A stretch of 64,000 bases of DNA from Myxococcales bacterium (lineage in GTDB: Bacteria > Myxococcota_A > Polyangia > Nannocystales > Nannocystaceae). The stretch covers positions 434,001 to 498,000 of the forward strand of contig JACKDW010000002.1 of assembly GCA_020633295.1 (NCBI GenBank), given 5' to 3'. The notes below the pieces were generated by a model. That model was given only the letters and a program-made list of their open reading frames with translations. It was not told the DNA's origin and did not search any database. The translations under genes were made by a program, and so were the position numbers. Below, piece after piece: positions 34,188 through 43,160 of this stretch; position 1 is the first letter of the stretch; every line of letters starts with the position of its first letter.

Positions 34188-36002
34188 TCAGGGCGCGGGC
34201 GTCGGGGTGGCGGCGCGCCCGGGCTTGCGCACGTACTTGCGCTGCTCGCCGCGGTACGGGGTGACCATGCCCGCCTCCGACATGTAGCCGGTCAGCGGGC
34301 GCACGCGGGCGTCGCCGCGCAGGCTCCGCTCGAGCCGGTAGTGGCGACCGACGACCCGCGCGAGCCACCGCGGCGGCTGTCCTTCGAACCACAAGACCTG
34401 GTAGCGGCCCGCGACGATCCGGTTGCGCAGCGCCGCCTGCACGTCGCGCTTGCTCGCGTCGGGCACGTCGTTGACGCCCATGGAGCCGACGTGCCCGGGG
34501 CCGCCGGCGATGACGCTCCACCACGGGCGCTGGTACGCGAGCACGCCGCCCTCGGTGACCTCGAGCTCGGCGCGCAGCGCCGCGGCGGCCTCGCGCTGCG
34601 CGGCCGTGGGCGCGGTGCGCTGCGGCTCGCGCCAGAGCCATGTATAGCTGTCTCCCAAGCCATCTCGAACGCCGCGCGACTGGATCGGCTGGTAGCGCGG
34701 CTCGACGGTGAGCGCGAACAGCAGCTGGGCGGCGATCAGCCACAGGCCGACGCGCTCGCCCGGGCCGCGCCGGGGCAGCGCGACGGCGAGGAACGCGGCG
34801 CCGAAGCAGACGCCGGGCATGAACGCGTTGGGCTCGGCCCACTGCGTCGAGTAGCCGAGCGCCGAGACGAGCAGGCCGACGGCCGCGAGCGCGCCCCAAG
34901 AGCTCGCGGCGGCCTGCTCGCGCGCGACGGCGAGCAGCGCCGCGCCGCGCGAGACGGGCGCGCTGTCGTAATAAGATGTCTTTCCAGACAGGATCGAGAT
35001 CACGCGCGCGCACGCGCGCGCGAGCAGGCCGGCGGCGAGCAGCGCGAGCCAGGGCGCGGCGTGCAGGAACATGCCCCAGGTCTTGCGATAGAAGCGCTCG
35101 GCGTTAAAGGCGTGGGTCTGGTGCAGCTGGTAGATGTACGTCCACAGCCAATTGTTCGTGAGCCACATGCCGGCGTAGAGCGCGGGCAGGACGACGATCG
35201 CGACCGCGAGCACGTAGCGCCACAGGTGCCGGCGCGCGCACACCAGCGCGAGCGCGCCGCTGGCGAGCACGAACACCGCGGCGGTCTGCTTGGTCCAGAA
35301 CGCGAGCCCCATGAGCGCGCCGGCGAGCAGGGCCTTGCGCGCGCCGACGCGGTGGCTCGCGCGCGGATCGGCGGACTCGAGCAGGAGGCCGAGGCCCCAC
35401 ACGAGCAGCGCGAGCAGCAGCGTGTCGGCGCGCGCGACGTCGTACCAGCGGAAGCTGAACACGTAGCCGGAGGCCCACAGGCCGACGGCGGCGGCCCGGT
35501 GCGCGCGCGGCTTGCCGGCGCGCGCGACCAGGCGCCAGAGCCCGAGGCACACGGCCGCGAACGCGAGCACGCTGACGGCGCGCGCGAGCGCGAAGTCGAG
35601 GGGGAAGACGCGCCCGAGCGCGGCCAGGAGCGCCGGGTACAGCGGCGTGTAGAGGAACGGGATGAAGTCGGCCGAGGGCGGCGGGTAGATCGCGAGGCCC
35701 TGCTGCAGGCGCAGCGCCTGGTGGAGCACGCCGCCCTCCATCCACTCGAGCTCCAAGGGGAAGCGCAGGCGCAGCGCGAAGACGACGGTCAGCGTGAAGA
35801 TCCAGGCTGTCGTGAGGGCCAGGACGGCGTTGCGCGGGATTCGGTCCCGCAGGCCGGGGCCGCGCGCGGGCTCGGACGGGCCGCCTCGGAGTGCGCGCGC
35901 GGGCTTGGACGCGTCGTCGTCGCCGCGCGCGCGCGACGAATCACCTGTCTCTTCAAGCTGCTCGTGAGCCTCCGGCTCGGGGGCCGCTGGGGTGTCGCTC
36001 AT
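34188..36002 (-). CDS. GT-C type membrane glycosyltransferase
   Basis: A 604-residue protein with about twelve membrane helices after a soluble, acidic 50-residue start. The first periplasmic loop carries LELEWMEGG, the acidic EWxEG motif of a GT39/GT87-like family, and FIPFLYTPLYPALL follows. GT-C enzymes move sugars from polyprenyl phosphate carriers to lipids, glycans or proteins on the outer face of the inner membrane. The acceptor is unknown. Its ATG overlaps the stop of the GT-C gene upstream by four bases (ATGA), so the two are translated together. Confidence 0.8.
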   Translation of the reverse strand: MSDTPAAPEPEAHEQLEETGDSSRARGDDDASKPARALRGGPSEPARGPGLRDRIPRNAVLALTTAWIFTLTVVFALRLRFPLELEWMEGGVLHQALRLQQGLAIYPPPSADFIPFLYTPLYPALLAALGRVFPLDFALARAVSVLAFAAVCLGLWRLVARAGKPRAHRAAAVGLWASGYVFSFRWYDVARADTLLLALLVWGLGLLLESADPRASHRVGARKALLAGALMGLAFWTKQTAAVFVLASGALALVCARRHLWRYVLAVAIVVLPALYAGMWLTNNWLWTYIYQLHQTHAFNAERFYRKTWGMFLHAAPWLALLAAGLLARACARVISILSGKTSYYDSAPVSRGAALLAVAREQAAASSWGALAAVGLLVSALGYSTQWAEPNAFMPGVCFGAAFLAVALPRRGPGERVGLWLIAAQLLFALTVEPRYQPIQSRGVRDGLGDSYTWLWREPQRTAPTAAQREAAAALRAELEVTEGGVLAYQRPWWSVIAGGPGHVGSMGVNDVPDASKRDVQAALRNRIVAGRYQVLWFEGQPPRWLARVVGRHYRLERSLRGDARVRPLTGYMSEAGMVTPYRGEQRKYVRKPGRAATPTPAP

Positions 36003-37747
36003 CGAAACGGACCGACCTCGCGCCCGCGCGGGCGCAGGCAGCAGTAGTACCCCAGATCGAGCACGCCGCCCGGCTCATGGTCATCGGCCACGGGCCCGGG
36101 CTCGACGCAGGCCCAGGTGTAGCCGCGCCCGAACCCGCGGCGGAACGCGTCGGCCGGGCCGGGGCGGCGCTTGTTGACGACGCCGACGTGACACAGCAGG
36201 TCGGGGTCACGCCGACGAATGTAGGCGCGCGTGGCCTGGACCTGATGCCCCGGCCTTGCGTGCTTGCCGTGCTTCGGCTTGAGCTCGGGGAGCCGCGCGA
36301 GCTCGGGGTCGACGAGCCCGAAGGCGTCGATGATCCGCAGGCCCGAGGCGTAGGGCATGGCCCCGGCGGCGCCGACGGTCACCCAGGTCTCGGGCGGGAG
36401 GTGCTCCCGCATCCAGCGGCCGACGTGCACGCGCTCGCGCGCGAAGCGATCCATGGCGGCGACGCCCTCCCAGCGCTTGTCGATCCAGCCGGCCCGCGTG
36501 CCGTGGTCGAGACGCCAGCGCGCGGCGCTGCGACGGCCGGTCTGGGCGGTCGCGAGGGCGAGCAGCGCGAGCGCGAGCAGCCCGGGCAGCGCGCGCAGCT
36601 CGGGGCGCGCCGAGCGGCGCGCGACCAGGTCCTCGACCAGGTCCTCGAGCCATGTCATGCCGTCGAGCAGGAGCCAGGCGACCAGGCCGCCGACGAGCGC
36701 GGTCGCGAGCAGCAGCAGGCGCCCGTAGGCCATGAAGTCGCCGCCGACCGACCAGGCGTAGAGCGCGACGCCGGCGGCCGGGAGCGCGAGCAGGAGGTGG
36801 CGCGGGCGCGCGAGCGCGAGCAGCGGCGCGGCGTAGACGAGGCCGAGCTGCTGGGCCCAGGTCTCGAGGTACCAGCGGCCCCAGGTGTCGCGCAGCAGCG
36901 CGCCGTGGGCCTTGATCGCCCAGGTGTTGGGCAGCCAGGCGCCGTAGTAGGCGCGGCGCCACAGCAGCTGCGCGAGCAGCGGGAGGGCGAACAGCGCGAG
37001 CGCCTGCAGCAGGCGGGCCCAGGGCAGCGCCCGCGCGCTCGCGACCCAGCCGCGCGCGCGCGCCTGGGGGAGCCCGAGGACGGCCAACCACGCGAGCCCG
37101 AACAGCGCGATCGGCAGGAGGCCGTCGAGGCGCGCGAGCCCGGCCGCGGCGGCGACGAGCGCGGCCGTGCGCAGGTGTCCGCGGGACCAGGCGAGCATGG
37201 CCGCGAGCGCGAGCGCGGCGGCGAAGCTGGTCTCGAGGCCACCCTGGGCCCAGACCGCGTACTCGGCCGACGCCGCGAGCAGGGCGGCCGGCGCGAGCTC
37301 GACGACGCGCCAGCGCGGGGTCGGGCGCGAGCCCGCGCGGAGCGTGCGGACGAGCAGCGTGATCAGCACGAGCCCTGTGAGCGCGCTGAGGCCCGTGAGC
37401 GCCGGCGCGACGCGCTCGGGCGCGAGGCCCAGCGCGGCCTCGGCGAGCGCGAGCAGCACGACCCAGAGGAAGTTGCTGTAGCCCTCCACGCGCTCCGGCG
37501 GCGTGAGCCCGACGTTGAACTCGAGCGCGCCGTGGGCCGCGAGGTTATGGGCGTAGCGGAACGAGATGTAGGCGTCGTCGCAAATAAACGCCCAGGCGCG
37601 CGCGTGCTCCGTGAAGCCGATGAGCAGCGCGAGCGTCGCGACCGTGAGCGCGCTGCGCCGCAGCCAGGGCGCGCGTCGCCGCTGCGGAGACGCGTCGCGC
37701 TCGCGCGAGGACACGCGCTCCGGCGGCGCTCCGGGTGCCTGCGCCAT
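35999..37747 (-). CDS. GT-C type membrane glycosyltransferase (DDAYISFRY type)
   Basis: A 582-residue polytopic protein. After the first helix comes CDDAYISFRYAHNLAAHG and ERVEGYSNFLWV, the characteristic first loop of a bacterial arabinosyl/mannosyltransferase-like family, in which the paired Asp are catalytic. The C-terminal 200 residues are a periplasmic domain with GAAGAMPYASGLRIIDAFGL, typical of the same family. I took ATG at 37747 (MAQAPG); an ATG 33 bases upstream is possible. It leads the two-gene unit with the 34188-36002 gene. Confidence 0.82.
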   Translation of the reverse strand: MAQAPGAPPERVSSRERDASPQRRRAPWLRRSALTVATLALLIGFTEHARAWAFICDDAYISFRYAHNLAAHGALEFNVGLTPPERVEGYSNFLWVVLLALAEAALGLAPERVAPALTGLSALTGLVLITLLVRTLRAGSRPTPRWRVVELAPAALLAASAEYAVWAQGGLETSFAAALALAAMLAWSRGHLRTAALVAAAAGLARLDGLLPIALFGLAWLAVLGLPQARARGWVASARALPWARLLQALALFALPLLAQLLWRRAYYGAWLPNTWAIKAHGALLRDTWGRWYLETWAQQLGLVYAAPLLALARPRHLLLALPAAGVALYAWSVGGDFMAYGRLLLLATALVGGLVAWLLLDGMTWLEDLVEDLVARRSARPELRALPGLLALALLALATAQTGRRSAARWRLDHGTRAGWIDKRWEGVAAMDRFARERVHVGRWMREHLPPETWVTVGAAGAMPYASGLRIIDAFGLVDPELARLPELKPKHGKHARPGHQVQATRAYIRRRDPDLLCHVGVVNKRRPGPADAFRRGFGRGYTWACVEPGPVADDHEPGGVLDLGYYCCLRPRGREVGPFR

Positions 37748-37827
37748 GGGACCGGACCCTAGCAGGCCGTCGCGCGTCACACCACGCGCCGCGCCGCGGG
37801 GACGCGTGGGGGTACTACACTCGTCGC

Positions 37828-39141
37828 GTGACGGCGGTCGCCTACCCCGACCTCGTGGCGCGCTCGCCCGACGGCGCGTGGCGTGCCGAGGCGAGGTCTC
37901 CGGACAACGCGCCCGCGCCCGAGCGCGCCGACACCGAGGCGCGCGCGAGGGTGACGCGGCTCTTGGGGCCGCCGGGGACGGAGCAGGATCACTTCAGCTT
38001 CGCGCTGCTCGACGCGCGCGCGGGCGCCTGCCGCTGGCGAGCGGGTCGCGAGCTCACGGGCGGGTTTCGCCCGCGACGGCTGTGGCTCAGCGACCGCGGC
38101 TGGCTCGTGATCCTGACGCACAGCTGGATGACGACGGGGCTCGTGGCGGTCTCCCCCGACGGCGAGCGGACGCTCGCGTTCACGGCGACCCCGAACAGCC
38201 CGGGCCCGCTGCCGCCCGCGGTGCACGGGCGCATCCACTGGACCAGCGCGGGCCCGTCGTGGACCCACGACGCGCTCGCGCGGTTCATCACGCGCGGGGG
38301 ACAGGAGCACTTCTCGCTGCGCCTGCGCGCGGGGGCGCGGCTGGTGATCGAGCTCGCGCAGGGTCGCGTGCTGCGACCGACCGAGGTCGCGGCGCTCGAG
38401 GGGCCGCTGTTGGCGACCGAGCGCGCGTGGACGATGACGACGCTGCGCGCGTCGCAGGCCGCGGCCGCAGGCTGGTCCGACGACGCGGAGGACGAGAAAG
38501 AGGACAAGGAAGAGGACAAGGACGAGGACGAGGAGGGAGATGAGGAGGGAGATGAGGAGGGAGATGAGGAGGGAGATGAGGAGGGAGATGAGGAGGGAGA
38601 TGAGGAGGGAGATGAGGAGGGAGACGGCGAGGCGATCGCGCGCGCGTTGACGGCGACGCGCCTGGCCGGGCAGCTCGATGTCCACGAGGCCATCCCGTTG
38701 CTGACCGCGCTAGCCGCGTGCCCGCTCGAGCTCGCCCGCACGACGATTCAGCTCGATGATCACGCGCGCGGGATCCTGAGTCGCCGCGAGCTGACCATCA
38801 CGGCCAAGACGGCGCTGTGGCGCCTGGGAACGCGTCCGCCGTCGAGCCCGAGCTACGGCGTTGAAGAGTGGATCGAGCAGCGAACGCGCGCGCTCGAGCT
38901 CCCTCCCCCGCCACCGGAGCTCGCGCGCGCGGCCGAGGAGCTGCCGGCGAACGCGACCCCGAGGGACGCGCTGCTGCGCCTCGGCGTCCCGGACATCCTG
39001 ACGCGCCGCGAGTGGGAGTACGATCTCGTGACCGCCGAGGGCCCGCAGACCCTGGTCCTGCGCTGGTCGAAGCGACCGCCGCGGATCGAGTCCGCCCTGC
39101 TGTGCGCGCCGCGGTGGCGCGACGAGGCGCGTGACGAGTGA
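37828..39141 (+). CDS. Hypothetical protein with acidic DEEG repeat
   Basis: A 437-residue protein I cannot place. Residues 1-205 are beta-rich (for example FRPRRLWLSDRGWLVILTHS, SPDGERTLAF, reminiscent of propeller blades). Residues about 217-268 are almost wholly acidic, with eight DEEG repeats. The last 165 residues are helical and contain LTALAACPLELARTT. No signal peptide is seen, so it is probably cytoplasmic. GTG at 37828 opens the first sensible strand. The acidic block separates two folded parts and may act as a spacer or bind cations or basic proteins. Confidence 0.65.
   Translation: MTAVAYPDLVARSPDGAWRAEARSPDNAPAPERADTEARARVTRLLGPPGTEQDHFSFALLDARAGACRWRAGRELTGGFRPRRLWLSDRGWLVILTHSWMTTGLVAVSPDGERTLAFTATPNSPGPLPPAVHGRIHWTSAGPSWTHDALARFITRGGQEHFSLRLRAGARLVIELAQGRVLRPTEVAALEGPLLATERAWTMTTLRASQAAAAGWSDDAEDEKEDKEEDKDEDEEGDEEGDEEGDEEGDEEGDEEGDEEGDEEGDGEAIARALTATRLAGQLDVHEAIPLLTALAACPLELARTTIQLDDHARGILSRRELTITAKTALWRLGTRPPSSPSYGVEEWIEQRTRALELPPPPPELARAAEELPANATPRDALLRLGVPDILTRREWEYDLVTAEGPQTLVLRWSKRPPRIESALLCAPRWRDEARDE
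38528..38624. repeat. 12-bp tandem repeat coding DEEG units
   Basis: The unit GAGGAGGGAGAT is repeated almost perfectly about eight times within the hypothetical gene. The length is frame-neutral, so repeat-number change alters only the acidic spacer. Confidence 0.9.
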
Positions 39142-39563
39142 ACGGAGCTCGCGCGCACGGACTTTGGGATCACGCGCGCCGCGGGTCGCCGGACAGCGGA
39201 CGCCAGGAGACGTTGTTCACGCGGCGCGGCGCGAGCGGGCCGCGACCGCGTCGATGAACGCCGCGCGCGGACAGGCAGGCGAAGGTGCGCGCGCGGCCTA
39301 CAAGATCGCCGCGATGATCGTCCTCGCGCCGACAGGAGCACCGCCGGCGCGGCGACGAAACGAGGTTGCGCCGGGCCGAACAGCGTGAGAACGACGACCG
39401 CGTCCGCGTCGCGTGTCTCCGCACCTGCGCGCTGGTCGAGCGACACCGTGTATGACCACGCGCGATCGAGCACGTGTCCCCACAACCATCTCGAGCCGCC
39501 CGAGATTCGTCTTGCAGGGCCGAGGAGCTCTCGCGACAGTGGAGCGATGTGGAGGCGAGCGCG
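39142..39563. other. Intergenic region ahead of the FIST gene
   Basis: A 422-base gap. The last 150 bases are poorer in G+C, with GTGTATGACC near 39448 and GGAGGCGAG just before the FIST start, so promoter and ribosome site should be here. A minus-strand stretch translating to VVVLTLFGPAQPRFV looks slightly protein-like but has no supporting start or domain. Nothing else seen. Confidence 0.4.
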
Positions 39564-40772
39564 ATGAGAATTGAGACGGTGTGGACGACGGAGGCGGACT
39601 CCGCCCGCGCGGCGCGGGAGGCCGCGGACGAGCTGGCCTTGCGACTCGGGGGGCCGCCCAGCCTGGTCATCGTGTACACGACCGTCACCCACGACCACGA
39701 CGCGCTCGTCGGCGCCCTGCGTGCGCGGCTCCCCGACGTCCCGCTGCACGGCGGGAGCTCGTGCCTCGGCGTGATGTCCCGCGACGGCTTTCACTCGAGC
39801 GCGGGCACTGGGCTCGGGCTGCTCGGGATCCGCGATCCCGAGGGCGACTACGGCGTGGGCGCGGCGGAGATCGGCGACGACGCGCGCGCGGCCGGCTCGG
39901 CCGCGATCGAGCGCGCGATCGCGGCGGTCGAGCGCGACGGCGAGCCGCCGGACTTCGTGTGGATCGCCGGCGTCCCCGGACACGAGGAGCGGCTGATCCA
40001 GGGCGTCCAGGACGTCCTCGGAACAGGCGTGCCGATCGCGGGCGGCAGCACGGCCGACAACGACGTGAGCGGGCGGTGGCTGCAGATCGCGGGCGCGACG
40101 GTCTCGCGCAACTCGGTCGTCGTCACGGCGATGTACCCGTCGACGGAGGTGCACGTGGCGTTTCACAGCGGCTACTCGCCGACGGCGCGGACCGGCGTCG
40201 CGACGCGCGCGAGCGGCCGCGTGCTGCACGAGCTCGACGGGCGACCGGCGGCGCGCGTCTACAACGAGTGGACGGGCGGCGTGCTCGACGATCACCTCGC
40301 GGGCGGCGGCGTGCTGGGCTTGACCACGCTGCACCCGCTCGGGCGCGAGGTCGGCGAGGTCGGCGGGCTCCCATATCATCGCCTCTCGCACCCCGACGCG
40401 GTGACGCCGGACGGAGGGCTCTCGCTGTTCACCGACGTCGCGGAGGGCGAGCGGCTGACGCTGATGACCGGCACGCGCGACTCGCTGGTGACGCGCGCGG
40501 GTCGAGTGGCGCGCGCGGCCCTCGGCGCCGGTCAGCTCGATCCCGGGGACATCGCGGGCGCGCTCGTCGTCTACTGCGCCGGCTGCATGCTGACGGTCCA
40601 GGACGACATGGCGCGCGTCGCCGACGTCATCGCCGAGGCGCTGGGAGAGGCGCCGTTCCTCGGGACGTTCACCTTCGGCGAGCAGGGCTGCTTCGTGGGC
40701 GGCGAGAACCACCACGGCAACCTGATGATCTCCGTCGTCGTGTTTCAGCGGGACGACGAGGCCGCCGGCTGA
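39564..40772 (+). CDS. FIST domain sensory protein
   Basis: A 402-residue FIST protein, with FIST N at about 1-200 and FIST C at about 205-390. Typical features are the HGGSSCLGVM segment, GIRDPEGDYGVG, then IAGGSTADNDV and a C-terminal FGEQGCFVGGENHHGN. FIST modules are small-molecule sensors, thought to bind amino acids or similar ligands, and are often linked to kinases or diguanylate enzymes. ATG at 39564 follows GGAGGCGAG. Its stop codon overlaps the start of the GAF-STAS gene (TGATG), so the sensor and the STAS protein are made together and probably act in one pathway. Confidence 0.92.
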   Translation: MRIETVWTTEADSARAAREAADELALRLGGPPSLVIVYTTVTHDHDALVGALRARLPDVPLHGGSSCLGVMSRDGFHSSAGTGLGLLGIRDPEGDYGVGAAEIGDDARAAGSAAIERAIAAVERDGEPPDFVWIAGVPGHEERLIQGVQDVLGTGVPIAGGSTADNDVSGRWLQIAGATVSRNSVVVTAMYPSTEVHVAFHSGYSPTARTGVATRASGRVLHELDGRPAARVYNEWTGGVLDDHLAGGGVLGLTTLHPLGREVGEVGGLPYHRLSHPDAVTPDGGLSLFTDVAEGERLTLMTGTRDSLVTRAGRVARAALGAGQLDPGDIAGALVVYCAGCMLTVQDDMARVADVIAEALGEAPFLGTFTFGEQGCFVGGENHHGNLMISVVVFQRDDEAAG

Positions 40773-41803
40773 TGGGGGACGGGGCGTCGCGCACGGGCGA
40801 GGACGAGCTGCGCGAGGCGCTCGCGTCGGCGCAGCGACGTCTGGCGGAGGCCGAGCGCGCGCGCGTGGCCGCGGAGGAGCGCGCGGTCGAGCTGCGACTC
40901 GATCTGGCGCGGTCGCGGGCGCAGGCGCGCGACGCCGCGTCGCAGGCAGAGCGCTTGGTCGAGGGCCTGCGCCGGATCACCGAGGCGACGCACGTCGGCG
41001 AGCTCTACACGGGGCTGCTCGACCTGGTGAACGAGACGCTCGGCAGCGAGGACGCGTTCATCGTCGCGATCGACCGCGCGACCGCGGGCGCGACGCCCGA
41101 GCTCGAGGTCGTGGCGACGAGCGCGAGCGCGTACGCGTCGCTCCGCTGGCCGACCGGGAGGCTGTTTGAGAGCGTGCTGGGCGGGAAGACGCGCGCGGCG
41201 TTCGACACCAGCAAGCTGCCGGAGTGGCGCGCGCTGCCGACGTCCGTGCTCGAGCGCGCGCGCTCGGCCTTGCACCTGCCGATCCGCCCGGGCCGCGACG
41301 GGGCGCTGCTCGTGTGCGTGCACGCCGAGCGCGGCTACTTCACCAAGCCGCGCGTCCGCCTCGCCGCGCGCTTCTCCGGGCTCGCCCGCAACGCGCTGCG
41401 CAACGCCGAGCTGCTGGAGTCGCGGCTGCGACGTCTCGAGGAGCTCTCGACGCCGATGATCCCGATCTCGGCGGCGGTGACGGTCATGCCGATCATCGGC
41501 GGGATGGATCGCGAGCGCGGCGAGCGGCTGCTCGCCGCCGCGCTGCGCGGCGCCCACGAGCGCGGGGTCCAGCGCGTCATCGTCGACATCACCGCGCTCT
41601 CGGAGCTCGAGCTCGAGGCCGCGCGCGCGCTCGTCAAGACCGCCAGCGCGCTGCGCCTGCTCGGCTGCCGGATGACCCTCTCGGGCGTGCAGCCGCGCGT
41701 CGCGGCGACGCTGGTGCACCTCGAGGGCGAGCTCGGGGCCCGGCTCGGCGGCCTCGAGGTCTTCGGGACGCTGCAGGACGCGGTCGCGCGCGCGCTGATC
41801 TGA
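40772..41803 (+). CDS. GAF-STAS protein (RsbR-type signalling)
   Basis: A 343-residue protein in three parts: an N-terminal coiled coil (residues 10-70, heptad-like Ala/Glu/Arg), a GAF-like domain at about 75-215 (IVAIDRA, LPIRPGRDGALLVCVHAERG), and a STAS domain from about 225 with the RsbR lead-in STPMIPISAAVTVMPIIGGMD. In the STAS segment where RsbR proteins have the phosphorylated Thr, this one reads VDITALSELELEAARALV; the usual V-D-T is changed, so phospho-switching there may be lost. RLLGCRMTLSGVQP is conserved. It is translated with the FIST gene and fits a stressosome-like scaffold, but no RsbT or RsbS homologue is adjacent. Confidence 0.85.
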   Translation: MGDGASRTGEDELREALASAQRRLAEAERARVAAEERAVELRLDLARSRAQARDAASQAERLVEGLRRITEATHVGELYTGLLDLVNETLGSEDAFIVAIDRATAGATPELEVVATSASAYASLRWPTGRLFESVLGGKTRAAFDTSKLPEWRALPTSVLERARSALHLPIRPGRDGALLVCVHAERGYFTKPRVRLAARFSGLARNALRNAELLESRLRRLEELSTPMIPISAAVTVMPIIGGMDRERGERLLAAALRGAHERGVQRVIVDITALSELELEAARALVKTASALRLLGCRMTLSGVQPRVAATLVHLEGELGARLGGLEVFGTLQDAVARALI

Positions 41804-42117
41804 GCCCGATCGCCGTCAGACAACATGGTCCAAAGAACTTGTTATCGCCGAGTCGTCTTCACGACTTGACTCGGAGCACCGCGTGTCGGCTGGTTCGTGG
41901 ACACCCGTGGCTTGCGAGCGCCACGCGCGGCCTTCGCTGCGCGGAGGGGGTCTCGCGTCGCAGGATGTCGTCACAGGGTGTCTCGCGTCGCGCACCTCGG
42001 CTGGTGAAGTGAGCGCCCGCTCACCTACAACAACACGGGGGGTGTTCATCTCCCTCGCGCAATTGACCACGCGAAGAGACCTTGAAGCCCCGCGCGATCC
42101 AGGGCAAGACAGGGCGC
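41804..42117. other. Intergenic region with two hairpins
   Basis: A 314-base gap between the GAF-STAS gene and the deacetylase gene. AGTCGT and ACGACT (41851-41866) make a perfect hairpin, and GTGAGC and GCTCAC (42009-42024) make another; neither has a T-run, so they are not standard terminators. TCTCGCGTCGC occurs twice between them. No gene seen. Confidence 0.45.
42009..42024. promoter_or_regulatory. Perfect 6-bp inverted repeat GTGAGC-GCCC-GCTCAC
   Basis: Lies about 95 bases before the deacetylase start, followed by an A+T-richer CTACAACAACA stretch. It could be an operator or leader hairpin. Support is structural only. Confidence 0.35.
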
Positions 42118-43086
42118 GTGCGGGTGTTCTACAGCGACACCTTCGTGCTGCCGCTGCCGCCGCGGCACCGGTTCCCGATCACGAAGTACGCCCGGCTGCG
42201 GGCGGCCCTTGAGGCCGACGCGCTCGCGCTGCGGGTGGACCTGGAGCTCCCCGCGGGCGCGCGCGATGATCAGCTCGCGCTGGTCCACGACGATGACTAC
42301 ATCGCGCGCGTGCGGACGGGCGCGCTGTCACGCCAGGAGCAGCGCGAGCTGGGCTTCCCGTGGTCGCCGGCGCTGGTCGAGCGATCGCGCCGCTCGTGCG
42401 GGGGGACGATCGCGGCGTGCCGGGCCGCGCTGACGGCCCGGCGCGAGCGCGGGCGCGCGGGCCCGGGGCTGCACGTCGCGGTCAACCTCGCGGGCGGCAC
42501 TCACCACGCGTTCCGCGACCACGGCCGCGGCTACTGCGTGTTCAACGACGGCGCGGTCGCGGCCCGGGTGATGCAAGAGGAGGGCCTCGCGCGCCGCGTG
42601 GCGATCCTCGACTGCGACGTTCACCAGGGCGACGGCACCGCGCAGATCCTCGCCGACGACCCGACGGTGTTCACCTTCTCGATCCACGGCGCGCGCAACT
42701 TCCCGTTTCGCAAGCAGCGCAGCGACCTCGACATCGCGCTGCCCGATCAGACAGGCGACGAGGCCTACCTCGAGGCGCTGGGCCGCGGGCTCGAGGAGAG
42801 CCTGCGGCGCGCCGGCGCAGGCGACGGCTCGCTCGACCTCGCGATTTATGTCGCCGGCGCGGACCCCTACGCGGGCGACACGCTGGGGCGGCTCGCGCTG
42901 AGCAAGGACGGGCTGCGCCGCCGCGACCACGCCGTGCTCTCGGCCTGCCGCCGCGCCGGCGTCGCGGTCGCGGTCACGATGGCCGGGGGCTACGCGGGAG
43001 ACATCGCCGACATCGTCGAGATTCACCGCGAGACCGTGCGCGTGGCCGCGGCCTTCGCAGCCCCCGACGCGCGCGCGGGAGGCTGA
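42118..43086 (+). CDS. Histone deacetylase superfamily hydrolase
   Basis: A 322-residue arginase/deacetylase-fold amidohydrolase. The active site is intact: NLAGGTHHAFRDHG (paired His of the charge relay), AILDCDVHQGDGTA (Asp and His that bind zinc), and YVAGADPYAGDTLGRL (second metal Asp). Bacterial members deacetylate acetylpolyamines, acetoin-pathway proteins or other amides; the HDAC11-like class starts like this one (VRVFYSDTFVLPLP). GTG at 42118 gives that canonical start; a TTG 36 bases upstream is possible. The glycan gene run begins 75 bases downstream on the same strand. Confidence 0.9.
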   Translation: MRVFYSDTFVLPLPPRHRFPITKYARLRAALEADALALRVDLELPAGARDDQLALVHDDDYIARVRTGALSRQEQRELGFPWSPALVERSRRSCGGTIAACRAALTARRERGRAGPGLHVAVNLAGGTHHAFRDHGRGYCVFNDGAVAARVMQEEGLARRVAILDCDVHQGDGTAQILADDPTVFTFSIHGARNFPFRKQRSDLDIALPDQTGDEAYLEALGRGLEESLRRAGAGDGSLDLAIYVAGADPYAGDTLGRLALSKDGLRRRDHAVLSACRRAGVAVAVTMAGGYAGDIADIVEIHRETVRVAAAFAAPDARAGG

Positions 43087-43160
43087 CGCGCGCGCGCGCG
43101 GGGTGGTACAAGCGACCTGCCGCGCGGGCGCCGACGTCACGCCCGGCACGCCGCCCGCCC

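Noticed and set aside
34341..37762. Two long plus-strand frames opposite the GT-C pair
   Set aside because: Composed mostly of Arg, Glu, Ala and Gln in shadow pattern; the minus-strand proteins have clear membrane helices and family loops.
38853..40715. Minus-strand frame of 620 codons opposite the FIST gene
   Set aside because: Shadow frame; a short stretch (VVVLTLFGPAQPRF) looked protein-like but has no support.
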